From NCBI GenBank assembly GCA_964475685.1, contig CAYYXP010000068.1:3734-67733 (forward strand): DNA of 64,000 bases, in the 5' to 3' direction. The stretch is from CAVVWJ01 sp964475685 (lineage in GTDB: Bacteria > Gemmatimonadota > Gemmatimonadetes > Gemmatimonadales > GWC2-71-9). The notes under the pieces were generated by a model. The model saw only the letters and a program-made list of their open reading frames with translations. It was not told the origin of the DNA and did not search any database. Shown piece after piece: positions 8,482 to 18,779 of this stretch (position 1 is the first letter of the stretch; every line of letters begins with the position of its first letter). Position numbers and translations under genes: made by a program.

Positions 8482-9068
8482 CGCGGAGGCTTCGCCCCGG
8501 GCGCCGGGGCCTCGGAATCCGCGGCCTGTCCCGGGAGCAACATTCCGTCCCCGGCCACGCCGCGCGGCTTGTCGGTCACGACGTTCTTGAAATCGGGGTC
8601 CGACTTGAAGCTGTTGCCCTCCAGGTGTTCTTCCGCACGATCGAATGTGAACGGGACGTCGGTCGAAATGGTGTTGGCGGCATTGTCGTACTTGAGCGCC
8701 TGGGTGCGCAGCGTCCGGCCGTCCGGATTCACGACCACGACGTCGTCGTTTGCTTCCATCGAGCCGTCCTGCCAGCGGTAGGTGCCCCGCCTGGAGGTGA
8801 GCGTAGACCCTTCGACGCCCCTCAGATCGTAGAAGACCACCTTCAGGTGGAGCAGATTGGTGAGCTGGGTGCTTTCGTAGAAGAACGCCGTGTCGGCTTC
8901 GACCCGGCTTCGCCGCACGCCGCCGAAGGTCACGTAGTGGGAGAACCCTTCCAGCACCTGGTCGGCATTGTCCGCTGCCTGCACGATGGCCGTCGGCTTG
9001 ACACCGGTCTCCTCGCAGGCGAGGAGACCGCCCGCCACCAGGACGCCCCAGAGCCTGAGGCGGCTCAC
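8478..9068 (-). CDS. lptC: LPS export protein LptC, predicted lipoprotein form
   Basis: A 196-residue protein with an N-terminal hydrophobic stretch ending in the lipobox LLAC (Cys18), so it is probably lipid-anchored instead of holding the transmembrane helix of E. coli LptC. Residues about 40-150 form the strand-rich LptC jellyroll (VEADTAFFYESTQLTNLLHL, LTSRRGTYRWQDGSMEANDD, TLRTQALKYD). The C-terminus is a Pro/Ala-rich tail. GTG 9068 overlaps the kdsD stop (GTGA) and the gene overlaps lptA downstream, supporting its place in the Lpt bridge between LptFG and LptA. Confidence 0.88.
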   Translation of the reverse strand: MSRLRLWGVLVAGGLLACEETGVKPTAIVQAADNADQVLEGFSHYVTFGGVRRSRVEADTAFFYESTQLTNLLHLKVVFYDLRGVEGSTLTSRRGTYRWQDGSMEANDDVVVVNPDGRTLRTQALKYDNAANTISTDVPFTFDRAEEHLEGNSFKSDPDFKNVVTDKPRGVAGDGMLLPGQAADSEAPAPGAKPPR

Positions 9069-10033
9069 ACTGCTCCCGCGCGCATCAGATCGTGCAGGTG
9101 CACCACTCCGGCGAGGAGGCCCTCCGGACTCACCACCGGGAGCGCGATGACACCGAAGCGTTCCATGGTGCCGGCCGCCGCCGCCGCGAGATCATCCGCC
9201 ATCGCGGTGTGCGGTGTTCGGGTCATGATCTCCGACACGGACCTCGCGAGGAAGTCCGGCTCGCGCTCGGCCAGGCGCGTGAGGTCGCCGGGCGTGAGCA
9301 CGCCCTGGAGGCGGCCGTCCACGGCCACCATGGCCAAGCCCCGCTCGTGGGCCAGCGTGACCACCGCGTCGCGCATCGTCGCGTCCGGAGCCAGCAGTCG
9401 TCCGGGCGGTATCATCACGTCCCGCACCTTGAGAAGGAGTTTGCGGCCCAGGCTGCCGCCGGGGTGCCGCTCGGCGAACGATTCCCGACCGAATCCCTTC
9501 TCTTCCAGCAAGGCTATCGCAAGGGCATCGCCCAGCGCGAGGGCGACAGTGGTACTCGTCGTCGGAGCCAGATCATGGGGGCAGGCCTCCTCCGAAACCG
9601 AGCCGTCGAGCACGGCCGTCGCTACCCGCGCGAGCATGGAGCCCGCCGCCCCCGTGATGGCAATGATCGGGACCCGGTGACGCTGGAGCACCCCGGCGAG
9701 GCCGAACAGCTCTTCCGACTCCCCGCTCTTGCTGAGGAGAATCGCGGCGTCCGCCGTGCCGACGATGCCGAGATCGCCATGCAGCGAGTCCACCGGGTGG
9801 AGATACGAGGCCGGAGTGCCGGTCGAGGTCAGCGTCGCCGCAATCTTCCGCGCAATGAGTCCCGACTTCCCGACGCCGGACACGATCACCCTGCCCTTCA
9901 CGCCTGCCAGGATTCGCACCGCCTGCGCGAATGGCTCGCCGAGCCGTTCGGCGGCCATGGCCACCGCTCCGGACTCGAGCCTCAATACGCGCCGCCCGCG
10001 CTCGACCAGGCCGTTGGCCGGATCAGGTGACAC
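9065..10033 (-). CDS. kdsD: D-arabinose-5-phosphate isomerase (KpsF/GutQ family)
   Basis: A 322-residue enzyme converting D-ribulose-5-phosphate to D-arabinose-5-phosphate, the first dedicated step of Kdo synthesis. The SIS domain (residues about 35-170) shows VSGVGKSGLIARKIAATL, HPVDSLHGDLG and LLSKSGESEEL. Two CBS domains follow (about 200-322, with VRDVMIPPG and VSEIMTRTPHT). Start GTG 10033 overlaps kdsC by 11 bp. It sits with kdsC, kdsA and kdsB, so the complete CMP-Kdo pathway is encoded together. Confidence 0.95.
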   Translation of the reverse strand: MSPDPANGLVERGRRVLRLESGAVAMAAERLGEPFAQAVRILAGVKGRVIVSGVGKSGLIARKIAATLTSTGTPASYLHPVDSLHGDLGIVGTADAAILLSKSGESEELFGLAGVLQRHRVPIIAITGAAGSMLARVATAVLDGSVSEEACPHDLAPTTSTTVALALGDALAIALLEEKGFGRESFAERHPGGSLGRKLLLKVRDVMIPPGRLLAPDATMRDAVVTLAHERGLAMVAVDGRLQGVLTPGDLTRLAEREPDFLARSVSEIMTRTPHTAMADDLAAAAAGTMERFGVIALPVVSPEGLLAGVVHLHDLMRAGAV

Positions 10034-10577
10034 GGGCGACCGGTTCGGTGAAGTACCGCTCGAGAATGCCCGGCCACTCGCCCCTCGCCTTGAGGAGCGT
10101 CTCGACCACCTCGCGCACCGCTCCCTGCCCGCCGGCGGCCCGGGTCACGAACGTAGCCGCGGCCTTCACCTCGGCGACCGCGTTGGCCACGGCGATCGGC
10201 AGGCCGACCCGCCGCATCACCGTCAGGTCGGCGAGGTCGTCGCCCACGAAGGCCGCCTCCTCCCAGGCGATTCCGCGCGCCTCCAGCACCCCCGCGAAGG
10301 CCTCGAGCTTCCGGGGGCCCGGCACCTGCAGCAGCTCATCCACCCTGAGCTCGCGGGCGCGCACGGTAGTGGCCGCGGAGGAGCGCCCGCTCAGCCAGAC
10401 GACCGGTATCTCCGCAATGCGGAGGAGCATCAGACCCAACCCATCCTGGATGTCGAAGCGCTTGAACTCGACGGTCTCGCCGGCCACCGGCCCCAGATAG
10501 ACACCGTTGTCGGTGAGGACTCCGTCCACGTCGAGACCGAGGAGCCGCACCCGCCGGGCGAGGGTGGCCTCAAGCAT
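10023..10577 (-). CDS. kdsC: 3-deoxy-D-manno-octulosonate-8-phosphate phosphatase
   Basis: A 184-residue HAD-superfamily phosphatase that dephosphorylates Kdo-8-phosphate. The nucleophile motif is LLGLDVDGVLTDNGVYLG (Asp15 and Asp17), motif II includes VWLSGRSS, and FVGDDLADLTVM carries the motif-IV acidic pair. Length and lack of a cap domain match KdsC of the C0 HAD group. The ATG at 10577 overlaps the kdsA stop by 8 bp, and the 3' end overlaps kdsD by 11 bp. Confidence 0.95.
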   Translation of the reverse strand: MLEATLARRVRLLGLDVDGVLTDNGVYLGPVAGETVEFKRFDIQDGLGLMLLRIAEIPVVWLSGRSSAATTVRARELRVDELLQVPGPRKLEAFAGVLEARGIAWEEAAFVGDDLADLTVMRRVGLPIAVANAVAEVKAAATFVTRAAGGQGAVREVVETLLKARGEWPGILERYFTEPVARVT

Positions 10578-11402
10578 CGGGTGCCGTGCCGGGAGCCAGT
10601 GCGCGCTCCCGGGCCCGGGCCCAGAGGTCGAGGGTGCGCTCCATCAGCTCGTCGAGCCGGTCGAGGGGCCATTGAGTGGCGGCATCGCTGGAGGCGCGCT
10701 CGGGGGACGGATGGGTCTCCAGGAAGAACCCGTCGGCTCCGGCGACGGCCGCGGCCGCAAGAAGATGCGGGATGAACTCGCGCCGGCCCGCGCTCGACCC
10801 CCCGGCGCCCTGCCCCGGTTGCTGCACCGAGTGGCTTGCGTCGAACACCACGGCGGCCCCCGTGGCGGCCCGCAGCCGGGAGAAGTTCCGCATGTCCACC
10901 ACGAGATCGCCGTACCCGAAGAAGGTCCCCCGTTCGGTGACCGCCAGGTCGCGGCTTCCCCCGCTGCGGACCTTCTCCAGCGCTCCGCCCATCGCTTCCG
11001 CCTGCACCCACTGCCCCTTCTTCACGTTGACCGGCTTGCCGGTCTTCCCCGCGGCCACCAGCAGATCCGTCTGACGGCAGAGAAAGGCGGGAATCTGAAG
11101 CGCGTCGACCACCATGGCGGCGGCCGCGGCCTGGGAAGGCTCGTGGATGTCGGTGATCACCGGCAGGCCGCTGGTGGCGCGGACGCGCTCGAGCACCCGC
11201 AGCCCTTCGTCCATCCCCGGGCCCCGGGCGGCGTCGAGGCGCGCCCGGTTGGCCTTGTCGAAACTGGACTTGAAACAGACGGGGATTCCGCGGTCCAGCC
11301 CGAGCCTGGCGAGCGTCTCGGCGACCCGGAGGGCCGCATCGCCAGGCTCGATGACGCAGGGCCCCGCGATCAGGAATGGTGCGGTGCCGAACGTCCAGGT
11401 CA

Positions 11403-11403
<1 letters not shown>
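10570..11403 (-). CDS. kdsA: 3-deoxy-8-phosphooctulonate synthase (Kdo-8-P synthase)
   Basis: A 277-residue TIM-barrel enzyme that condenses phosphoenolpyruvate with arabinose-5-phosphate. Signatures are FLIAGPCVIEP at the N-terminus, CFKSSFDKANR, TDIHEPSQA, NVKKGQW and FDASHSVQQPGQ. Family knowledge divides KdsA into metal-dependent and independent forms; the Cys-containing LIAGPC motif is seen here but was not used to assign a class. Its ATG shares one base with the pyrG stop (TGATG) and its 3' end overlaps kdsC. Confidence 0.96.
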
Positions 11404-13063
<1,660 letters not shown>

Positions 13064-13067
<4 letters not shown>

Positions 13068-13816
13068 AGGCTTGCTCCCTGGTGTGCGGGCCACTGGGCT
13101 TCCGCCCGCCGAAGGTCGTCCATCGTGTCCACGGCGGACGTGACGGGGCCGTCAAGAAGGGCGACCCCGATGCATAATCCGCAGTGCAGGGCGCGGAGCT
13201 GCTCGAGCCGTTCCGCCAGTTCCGCCCGGCTCGGCGGCTCCGAAACCCAGCGGCGCAAGGCCGGCCTCGTATACGCGTACAGGCCCACATGCTGCCAGTA
13301 GAGCCCCTCGGCCGGATCGCCGGGTTCCCGCCTGTAGGGGATGGCGGCACGCGAGAAGTAGAGCGCCCTGCCCCGCTCGTCGGTGACGACCTTGACCCGG
13401 GCGGGATCGCCCGCGAGCGTGGGGTCGAGCGGGGCCGCCGCGGTGCCCACGTCATCGCCCCGGGCGATCCGATCGAGGGCACCGGCCAGCGCCTCGCGGG
13501 AAACGAACGGCTCATCGCTCTGCACGTTCGCGACGACATCGAACCCGGCGAACTCGGCCCGCGCCGCCGCTTCGGCCACGCGGTCCGTGCCCGACACGTG
13601 GCCGTCATTGGTGAGCACGGCCCGAACCCCCGCCCGCTGGACCACCTCGACGATCATGGGGGAGTCGGTGGCCACGATGAGCTCGTCAACCAGGCCGTGC
13701 TCCAGTACGCGCTGGATCACCCGGGTGATGAGCGGCTCGCCGGCCAGAAGCTGAAGCGGTTTGTTGGGGAGTCGGGTCGAGCCTAGACGAGCCGGAATCA
13801 CACCCAGGACGCGCAT
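13064..13816 (-). CDS. kdsB: 3-deoxy-manno-octulosonate cytidylyltransferase (CMP-Kdo synthetase)
   Basis: A 250-residue nucleotidyltransferase activating Kdo with CTP before transfer to lipid A. The N-terminus VLGVIPARLGSTRLPNKPL is the KdsB/NeuA signature; VVANVQSDEPFV carries the metal-binding Asp, and AAIPYRR and YWQHVGLYAY are family-typical. ATG at 13816 or the adjacent GTG at 13819 could start it. No Shine-Dalgarno sequence is visible; instead a -10-like hexamer ends six bases before the ATG, suggesting a leaderless message. It is the first gene of the leftward LPS operon. Confidence 0.95.
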
Positions 13817-13821
13817 CACGG

Positions 13822-13850
13822 AAGCTAACGAGACCGGATAGCGGAGTCAA
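13822..13850 (-). promoter_or_regulatory. Predicted sigma-70-type promoter of the kdsB operon
   Basis: On the minus strand TTGACT (13850-13845), a 17-base spacer and TAGCTT (13827-13822) form a good housekeeping promoter. The expected transcription start, about 6-8 bases past the -10 box, falls on or next to the A of the kdsB ATG at 13816. This predicts a leaderless mRNA. It is the only intergenic space upstream of the 13-gene operon. Confidence 0.6.
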
Positions 13851-13866
13851 AAGTTGTGCCGTGGAC

Positions 13867-13898
13867 GGCTATCGGCTACTGGCTATCGGCTAGTGGCT
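13867..13898. repeat. 14-bp tandem repeat, 2.3 copies
   Basis: GGCTATCGGCTACT (13867-13880) is followed by GGCTATCGGCTAGT (13881-13894) and a partial GGCT. It lies in the 119-base gap between the pabA stop and the kdsB start, just upstream of the predicted kdsB promoter. No function is visible; spacerless short units exclude CRISPR. Confidence 0.75.
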
Positions 13899-13935
13899 TG
13901 AGGAGAAATGCGTTAGGCGTGGAAGGCCGATACCG

Positions 13936-14517
13936 TCACAAGACGGAGGAGAGAAAGTTTGCGAGAATCCGCCTTCCGTGATTGGTGCCCACGGATTCCG
14001 GGTGGAACTGCACCCCGTGGATAGGAAACCTGCGGTGCCGGAGGCCCATGATCTCACTGCCCGCCGGCCTGTCGTCCGACCATGCGGTGATCTCGAACTC
14101 TTCGGGAAGGCCGGCGCGCGCCACGATGAGAGAGTGGTAGCGCATGGCCTCGAACGGCGACGGAATGTCCCTGAAAAGGGGGCCGCCGGTATGTGCCACC
14201 ATGGTGGACTTGCCGTGCATGAGGCGATCGGCCCGGATCACCTCGCCGCCGAAGGCCTCGCCGATCGCCTGGTGGCCAAGGCACACTCCCAATACCGGCA
14301 CCGAGCCGGCGGCGGCGCGAACCAGTGGCACGGACACGCCCGCTTCGGCCGGAGTACATGGGCCGGGGGAAATGATGATGGCGGATGGCCGGAGGGCGAG
14401 AAGCTCGTCCACGCCGGCGGCGTCGTTCCGGTAGACGACCGGATCGGCGCCGAGTTCGCCGGCGTATTGGACGAGATTGTAGGTAAAGCTGTCGTAGTTA
14501 TCGAGGACGAGAAGCAT
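13936..14517 (-). CDS. pabA: Aminodeoxychorismate/anthranilate synthase glutaminase subunit
   Basis: A 193-residue class-I glutamine amidotransferase that delivers ammonia to a chorismate-using partner (PabB or TrpE). MLLVLDNYDSFTYNLVQY opens the protein; the nucleophile is Cys79 in LGVCLGHQAIGE and the dyad is His172/Glu174 in GVQFHPESVGT. PabA and TrpG cannot be told apart by sequence and one protein may serve folate and tryptophan pathways. No pabB/trpE is in the window. Its ATG lies inside the 3' end of the upstream gene (20-bp overlap). Confidence 0.93.
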   Translation of the reverse strand: MLLVLDNYDSFTYNLVQYAGELGADPVVYRNDAAGVDELLALRPSAIIISPGPCTPAEAGVSVPLVRAAAGSVPVLGVCLGHQAIGEAFGGEVIRADRLMHGKSTMVAHTGGPLFRDIPSPFEAMRYHSLIVARAGLPEEFEITAWSDDRPAGSEIMGLRHRRFPIHGVQFHPESVGTNHGRRILANFLSSVL

Positions 14518-15241
14518 CTTCCTTCAAGCTAGCCGCGCTCACGGAGTCCGCCAATCCAACTGCCGCCTGCTTGAGCGACTCGATCCTCATCCGCCCCACG
14601 ACACGAAGCGACTCGGCGAGCCGGTTGTTCCGCCCGTTCAGCGAGTCGGTCTTGCGCTGCTCGGCCGCCCCGATGGAATCACCGAGTGCCTCCATCGCGC
14701 CGGCCAGGGAATCCGAGGTCTCGGCCGAATCGGACAGGAAATTGCCCGTTTGCAGATCGGCCACCAGGTTCTTCGACAGCCACAGTGCGAGAGTCACCCC
14801 GCCCGGCTTGAGGATTGCCTGACCGAACTCCACCAGCGCCGAGTCGGACTCGTCACCCTTGAGGCAGCGGAAGGTGCCGTTCGTCCCGGGCTCCGTCCGG
14901 ATATTCACCCCCTTGGCATCGTCACGGGATGCGTCGAAATTGGCTGCCAGCCTGCAATCGCTGAGTCCCAGCGCCACCAGCGAGTCCTCGAGCTTGACCT
15001 CGACGCGGACCGAGGAGACCTGCCTGGGAGTGGTCCGTTCGATGATGACCCGGTCCAGCATGCCCAGTTTGTGCCCGCCGATCTCGAAGGGGATGAATGC
15101 CAACGGAAGCGATATAGGCCCGCTGCCGTGAACGACGTCCTTCACCTTGACCACGCCCTTGCGGGCGAGCGTTACCCCGATCATCCCGACCGCGAAGATG
15201 ACCAGCGCCCCGAGCAGGATCCTGATCCAGTAGTTTCGCAT
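14498..15241 (-). CDS. Membrane-anchored protein of unknown function
   Basis: A 247-residue protein not recognised. Residues 6-26 are a single transmembrane helix (WIRILLGALVIFAVGMIGVT), with the rest predicted extracytoplasmic. The middle (about 30-160) is strand-rich with two cysteines about 40 residues apart (SDCRLAANF and FRCLKGDE) that could pair. The C-terminal 80 residues are Ser/Asp/Glu-rich and helical, possibly coiled coil. A frame from 15289 exists, but ATG 15241 has GGAG seven bases upstream. It overlaps pabA by 20 bp, so they are cotranscribed, yet no functional link is apparent. Confidence 0.75.
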   Translation of the reverse strand: MRNYWIRILLGALVIFAVGMIGVTLARKGVVKVKDVVHGSGPISLPLAFIPFEIGGHKLGMLDRVIIERTTPRQVSSVRVEVKLEDSLVALGLSDCRLAANFDASRDDAKGVNIRTEPGTNGTFRCLKGDESDSALVEFGQAILKPGGVTLALWLSKNLVADLQTGNFLSDSAETSDSLAGAMEALGDSIGAAEQRKTDSLNGRNNRLAESLRVVGRMRIESLKQAAVGLADSVSAASLKEDASRPR

Positions 15242-15378
15242 GCTTACGCTCCGAGTGTGCTGGCCAGGGACGGTGACACCGGTCTGCAATATGTTCCAAG
15301 TAGAGACGTTCCGGTACTGGTGAAAGTTTCGCCGGTCCCAGCCCCATCAATAAGCAGGGTCTGCCGGGAGGTCGTGCC
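15242..15378. other. Divergent intergenic region
   Basis: These 137 bases separate the leftward unknown gene/pabA pair from the rightward ABC exporter and must hold two promoters. I see Shine-Dalgarno sequences for both (GGAG before 15241 and GGGAGG before 15379) and an AT-rich patch at 15287-15298, but no promoter with both boxes close to consensus. Confidence 0.4.
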
Positions 15379-16116
15379 GTGATCGAGGTTGATGGCCTGG
15401 AGAAGGTGTACGGGGACTTCACGGCGGTACAGGGGCTGTCCTTCCGGGTGGGAGGGGGGGAGGTGTTGGGTCTGGTGGGGCCGAACGGCGCCGGGAAGAC
15501 CACCACCCTCCGGAGCCTGGCCGGCATTGTCCGCCCTACCCGTGGCCGGATCACGGTCGCTGGATTCGACCTCGCTACCCATCCGATCGACGCCAAGTCC
15601 CGGCTGGCCTTTGTCCCCGACGAGCCGCACCTGTTCGAGTACCTCACCGTCGAGGAACATCTCCGCTTCGTTGGCCGGCTCTACCAGGTCGCAGACGCCG
15701 AGGAGCGGATTCCCGGCCTCCTCGAGGAAATGGAGCTGGCCGGCAAGCGCGCGGCCCTTCCGGGGGAGCTGTCGCGAGGGATGAAGCAGAAGCTGCTGAT
15801 CGCCTGCGGGCTCCTGCACCGTCCGCAGGTGCTGCTCCTCGACGAGCCGCTGACGGGGCTCGACCCGGTGGGGATCCGTCGCATGAAGGCGACGATCGTG
15901 AGTCGCGCGGAGGCCGGTGCCGCGGTGATCCTGAGCTCGCACCTCCTGCATCTCGTCGAGGAGGTGTGTACGCGACTGATGATCATGAATCGAGGCCGGT
16001 CCCTCGCGCTCGGCTCGATCAACGAAATCCTGTCGGCGAGACCGGACATGGCGGGGCGCACACTGGAGGAGGTCTTCGTCAGCATGGTGGGCGCGGACGC
16101 GCAGGGGGACCGGTGA
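15379..16116 (+). CDS. ABC transporter ATP-binding protein (ABC-2 exporter type)
   Basis: A 245-residue ATPase starting at GTG 15379 behind GGGAGG. Walker A is GPNGAGKTTT (34-43), the signature is the slightly divergent LSRGMKQKLLIACGL, Walker B is VLLLDEPLTGLDP and the switch His is in LSSHLLHLVEE. This pattern is that of ABC-2 exporters (CcmA/NatA-like). It overlaps the next gene, a membrane permease, by GTGA, so the two should form one exporter. Substrate unknown. Confidence 0.92.
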   Translation: MIEVDGLEKVYGDFTAVQGLSFRVGGGEVLGLVGPNGAGKTTTLRSLAGIVRPTRGRITVAGFDLATHPIDAKSRLAFVPDEPHLFEYLTVEEHLRFVGRLYQVADAEERIPGLLEEMELAGKRAALPGELSRGMKQKLLIACGLLHRPQVLLLDEPLTGLDPVGIRRMKATIVSRAEAGAAVILSSHLLHLVEEVCTRLMIMNRGRSLALGSINEILSARPDMAGRTLEEVFVSMVGADAQGDR

Positions 16117-17840
16117 TCGGGGCCCTCGCCTACCTCGCAAGTTGCTCCACCCGGAACCGGCTGGCTCGCCAGCTCAGGCGCCTGCGCACACCCCGATATT
16201 TCATCGCGGTCCTGCTCGGCCTTCTCTACATCTGGGCAATCGTGGAGCAGCAGCGGACCGCCCGGAGCGGCGCCGATCCCGGCTCGGCCGGCTGGGTGGA
16301 GGTCATCGCCGCCCTGGGGGTGGCCGGCGCGGTCGCCTGGGCCTGGGTCTTCGGCTCGGAACGGCGGGTGCTTGCCTTCTCACCGGCGGACGTGACGTTC
16401 CTTTTCGCCGGGCCCGTGACTCGGCGGGGTCTCGTCACCTACAAGCTCCTCCGGTCCCAACTGACGGTGCTCTTCAATGTGCTGTTCTGGACGCTGCTCC
16501 TCTCGGGGGAGTCGTTCGGCGCGTCCCCGTGGCTCCGCGCGATTTCCCTCTGGGTGCTTCTCACCACGCTGTCGCTTCACCGCCTTGGTGCCTCGTTCGT
16601 GCGCGGCGGCCTGAAGCAGCATGGCGGCACCGCACTGAGGCGCAGCGCGCTGCCTCTCCTGGCGGCGGGTTCAGGCATCGCCGTTCTGGGGTGGGCGCTG
16701 TGGAGCAAGGCAGGCGGACTCACGGCCGCCCTCCATGAGGGAAACCCCGACGCTTTCCTCGCGGTCCTGACAGGGGCGATGCGCCAGCCACCCTTCCGGT
16801 GGCTGCTGATTCCCTTCCAGTTGATGATACGTCCCCTCACGGCACCCAGCGCCGATGCCTGGGTACATGCCATCGGGCCGGCCATGGGCATCCTCGTCCT
16901 TCACTTCGTCTGGGTCATCCGCTCGGATGCCGCCTTTGAGGAAGCCGCTGTGGCGCATACGATGGCGCGAGCCCGCCGGGACCTGCCCGAGGAGCGTGCA
17001 CGCTCTGCTCTTGCCAAGTCGGCCCTCCGCGGACTCCCCCCGCTCCTTCGCCTCCGGCCGACGGGGTGGCCGGCGGGCGCGATCTTCTGGAAGAGCCTTG
17101 TCTCCGTCGTCAGAGTCCGCCCGGTTCGCGGGCTCGGGATTACCGGCCTGGCGGCGGGAGGAGTGCTGGCATTTCTCTCCTTCGGCTCCGGAACGCCGGT
17201 GGCGGAGATCCTCGGAACACTCGCGCTGATCTGGGCCGTCCTGATGCTCCTCATCGGGCCGCAGTGGATTCGAAACGATTTGCGCGACGACCTGCCGAAC
17301 TTCGATCTGCTTCGGAGCTATCCCGTGCCCGGCCGGTCGCTGGTCGCAGCGGAAGTCGCCGGCTCCGCTCTGGTGCTCACGGCCATCCAGCTCGGCCTGC
17401 TTGCCGTCGCCTACCTGGCCTTCCTCGGCAACGGTGACATGCCGCTCACGCTGCAGGAACGGTCGCTGGTGCTCCTCGCCGCGGCGGTGTGTCTCCCCCC
17501 CGTCAACTACCTGGCGATGCTGATACAGAACGGGGGCGCCCTCCTCTTTCCGGCATGGGTCCGGGTCGGGCCGGAACGCGCCGGCGGTGTCGAGGCGCTG
17601 GGCCAAAACATGGTCCTCATCGTCGCTCATACCGGGCTGCTGGGGCTTCTCATCGCCGTCCCCATGGCAGCGGCCGGCGGGACCTACCTGGTCCTGGAGC
17701 CTGTCATCGGAGATTGGGCCGAATTCCCGGGCGCCGCAGCGGCGGTCTCGATTCTCCTTCTCGAGGCCCGGATGATCGTCGGCTGGCTGGGAGGGGTGTT
17801 GGAGGGGACCGACCCGCCGGCAGTGGCGCCCGGCGGCTAG
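16113..17840 (+). CDS. ABC exporter permease (ABC-2-like)
   Basis: A 575-residue membrane protein. The true start is GTG 16113 overlapping the ATPase stop (GTGA); a longer open frame from 15966 only reads through the ATPase gene. After a basic N-terminus (RLARQLRRLRTPRYF) come roughly ten to twelve hydrophobic segments, with a large loop near residues 270-340. It resembles the large 'putative ABC exporter' permeases that pair with CcmA-type ATPases, some of which export peptides or act in resistance. The 3' end is convergent with xerD and only 18 bases away. Confidence 0.8.
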   Translation: MIGALAYLASCSTRNRLARQLRRLRTPRYFIAVLLGLLYIWAIVEQQRTARSGADPGSAGWVEVIAALGVAGAVAWAWVFGSERRVLAFSPADVTFLFAGPVTRRGLVTYKLLRSQLTVLFNVLFWTLLLSGESFGASPWLRAISLWVLLTTLSLHRLGASFVRGGLKQHGGTALRRSALPLLAAGSGIAVLGWALWSKAGGLTAALHEGNPDAFLAVLTGAMRQPPFRWLLIPFQLMIRPLTAPSADAWVHAIGPAMGILVLHFVWVIRSDAAFEEAAVAHTMARARRDLPEERARSALAKSALRGLPPLLRLRPTGWPAGAIFWKSLVSVVRVRPVRGLGITGLAAGGVLAFLSFGSGTPVAEILGTLALIWAVLMLLIGPQWIRNDLRDDLPNFDLLRSYPVPGRSLVAAEVAGSALVLTAIQLGLLAVAYLAFLGNGDMPLTLQERSLVLLAAAVCLPPVNYLAMLIQNGGALLFPAWVRVGPERAGGVEALGQNMVLIVAHTGLLGLLIAVPMAAAGGTYLVLEPVIGDWAEFPGAAAAVSILLLEARMIVGWLGGVLEGTDPPAVAPGG

Positions 17841-17858
17841 GATTCGAGACCGCGGATC

Positions 17859-18779
17859 TCACCCTCTCGGATGGAACTGTTTGTGGACCGATCGGAGATA
17901 CTCGCGATCGACGTGGGTGTAGATCTGGGTGGTGGAGAGGTCGGCGTGCCCCAGCATTTCCTGGACGGCACGGAGGTCGGCGCCGCCCTCGAGAAGATGG
18001 GTCGCGAAGCTGTGGCGGAGAGTGTGAGGCGTGACCCGCTTGGAGATGCCGGCCCGCGCCGCTGCTCGCTTCACGATGCCCCATGCGCCCACGCGCGAGA
18101 GCGGCTGGCCTCGCGCATTCAGCAGCAGCCGTCCGGCGCCCTTGCCTCGATCGAGTGCCGGGCGGATGCTGTGGAGATACACCGACGTCGCGCCGATGAC
18201 GCTGCGGCCGATCGGAACCAGGCGCTCCTTGCCGCCCTTTCCGAAGACCTTCACCAGGTTGTCGGCCAGCAACAGGTCGGTGACCAGGAGGCCGCAGAGC
18301 TCGGAGACCCGGAGGCCCGAGCCGTAGCCCAGCTCGAGCAGCGCGCGATCACGCCAGGCCAGCGGTTCCTCGATGCGCGGGGCGGCGAGCAGGGCCTCCA
18401 CGTCCCGTACACTCAGCGTGTCAGGCAGCGTCCGCCCCCGGCGGGGGGCGGCCAGGCGGTCGCTTGGGTCGTCCGCGACCCTGCCCTCGCCGGCGAGAAA
18501 CCGGTAATAGGTACGGATCGACGAGACGGCGCGGCGGATGGTCGCGGCGCTGAGCCCGAGATCCTTGAGCAGGTACACATGCTCGCGGAGAACGGCCCGG
18601 CTCACCCCGGCAGGATCGCGCACGCCCTTCGACGCGACGAATTCCCCGAGGCGTCGCAGGTCGCGGACATAGGCCTCGACGGTATTGGCGCTGTGCCCCG
18701 ACTCGAGGGCGAGAAAGTCGCGGAACCCTTCGAGCCAGAAATCGCCGTCTACCCTGCGGCGCAGGTCCGCGACCGTCAT
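17859..18779 (-). CDS. xerD: Tyrosine recombinase XerC/XerD
   Basis: A 306-residue site-specific recombinase expected to resolve chromosome dimers at dif. The SAM-like core-binding domain spans about 12-105. The catalytic domain contains all key residues: Arg157 (GSGLRVSEL), Lys181 (GKGGKER), His252 and Arg255 (HTLRHSFATHL), His278 (MLGHADLSTTQIYTHV) and Tyr287. Length is standard. ATG 18779 overlaps the dedA stop (ATGA). XerC and XerD are hard to separate by sequence; xerD is the best guess. There is no integrase-style context, so this is likely the housekeeping enzyme. Confidence 0.9.
   Translation of the reverse strand: MTVADLRRRVDGDFWLEGFRDFLALESGHSANTVEAYVRDLRRLGEFVASKGVRDPAGVSRAVLREHVYLLKDLGLSAATIRRAVSSIRTYYRFLAGEGRVADDPSDRLAAPRRGRTLPDTLSVRDVEALLAAPRIEEPLAWRDRALLELGYGSGLRVSELCGLLVTDLLLADNLVKVFGKGGKERLVPIGRSVIGATSVYLHSIRPALDRGKGAGRLLLNARGQPLSRVGAWGIVKRAAARAGISKRVTPHTLRHSFATHLLEGGADLRAVQEMLGHADLSTTQIYTHVDREYLRSVHKQFHPRG

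Noticed and set aside
13867..13898. The 14-bp tandem units as a CRISPR array
   Set aside because: Units are too short, directly adjacent with no spacers, and no cas genes are present.
17841..17858. A terminator between the ABC permease and xerD
   Set aside because: Only a 4-bp GAGA/TCTC pairing around a short GC core is visible, too weak to call.
17859..18779. The tyrosine recombinase as an integrase marking a mobile element
   Set aside because: It is a standard-length Xer protein inside a housekeeping operon with no attachment sites, phage genes or composition shift nearby.
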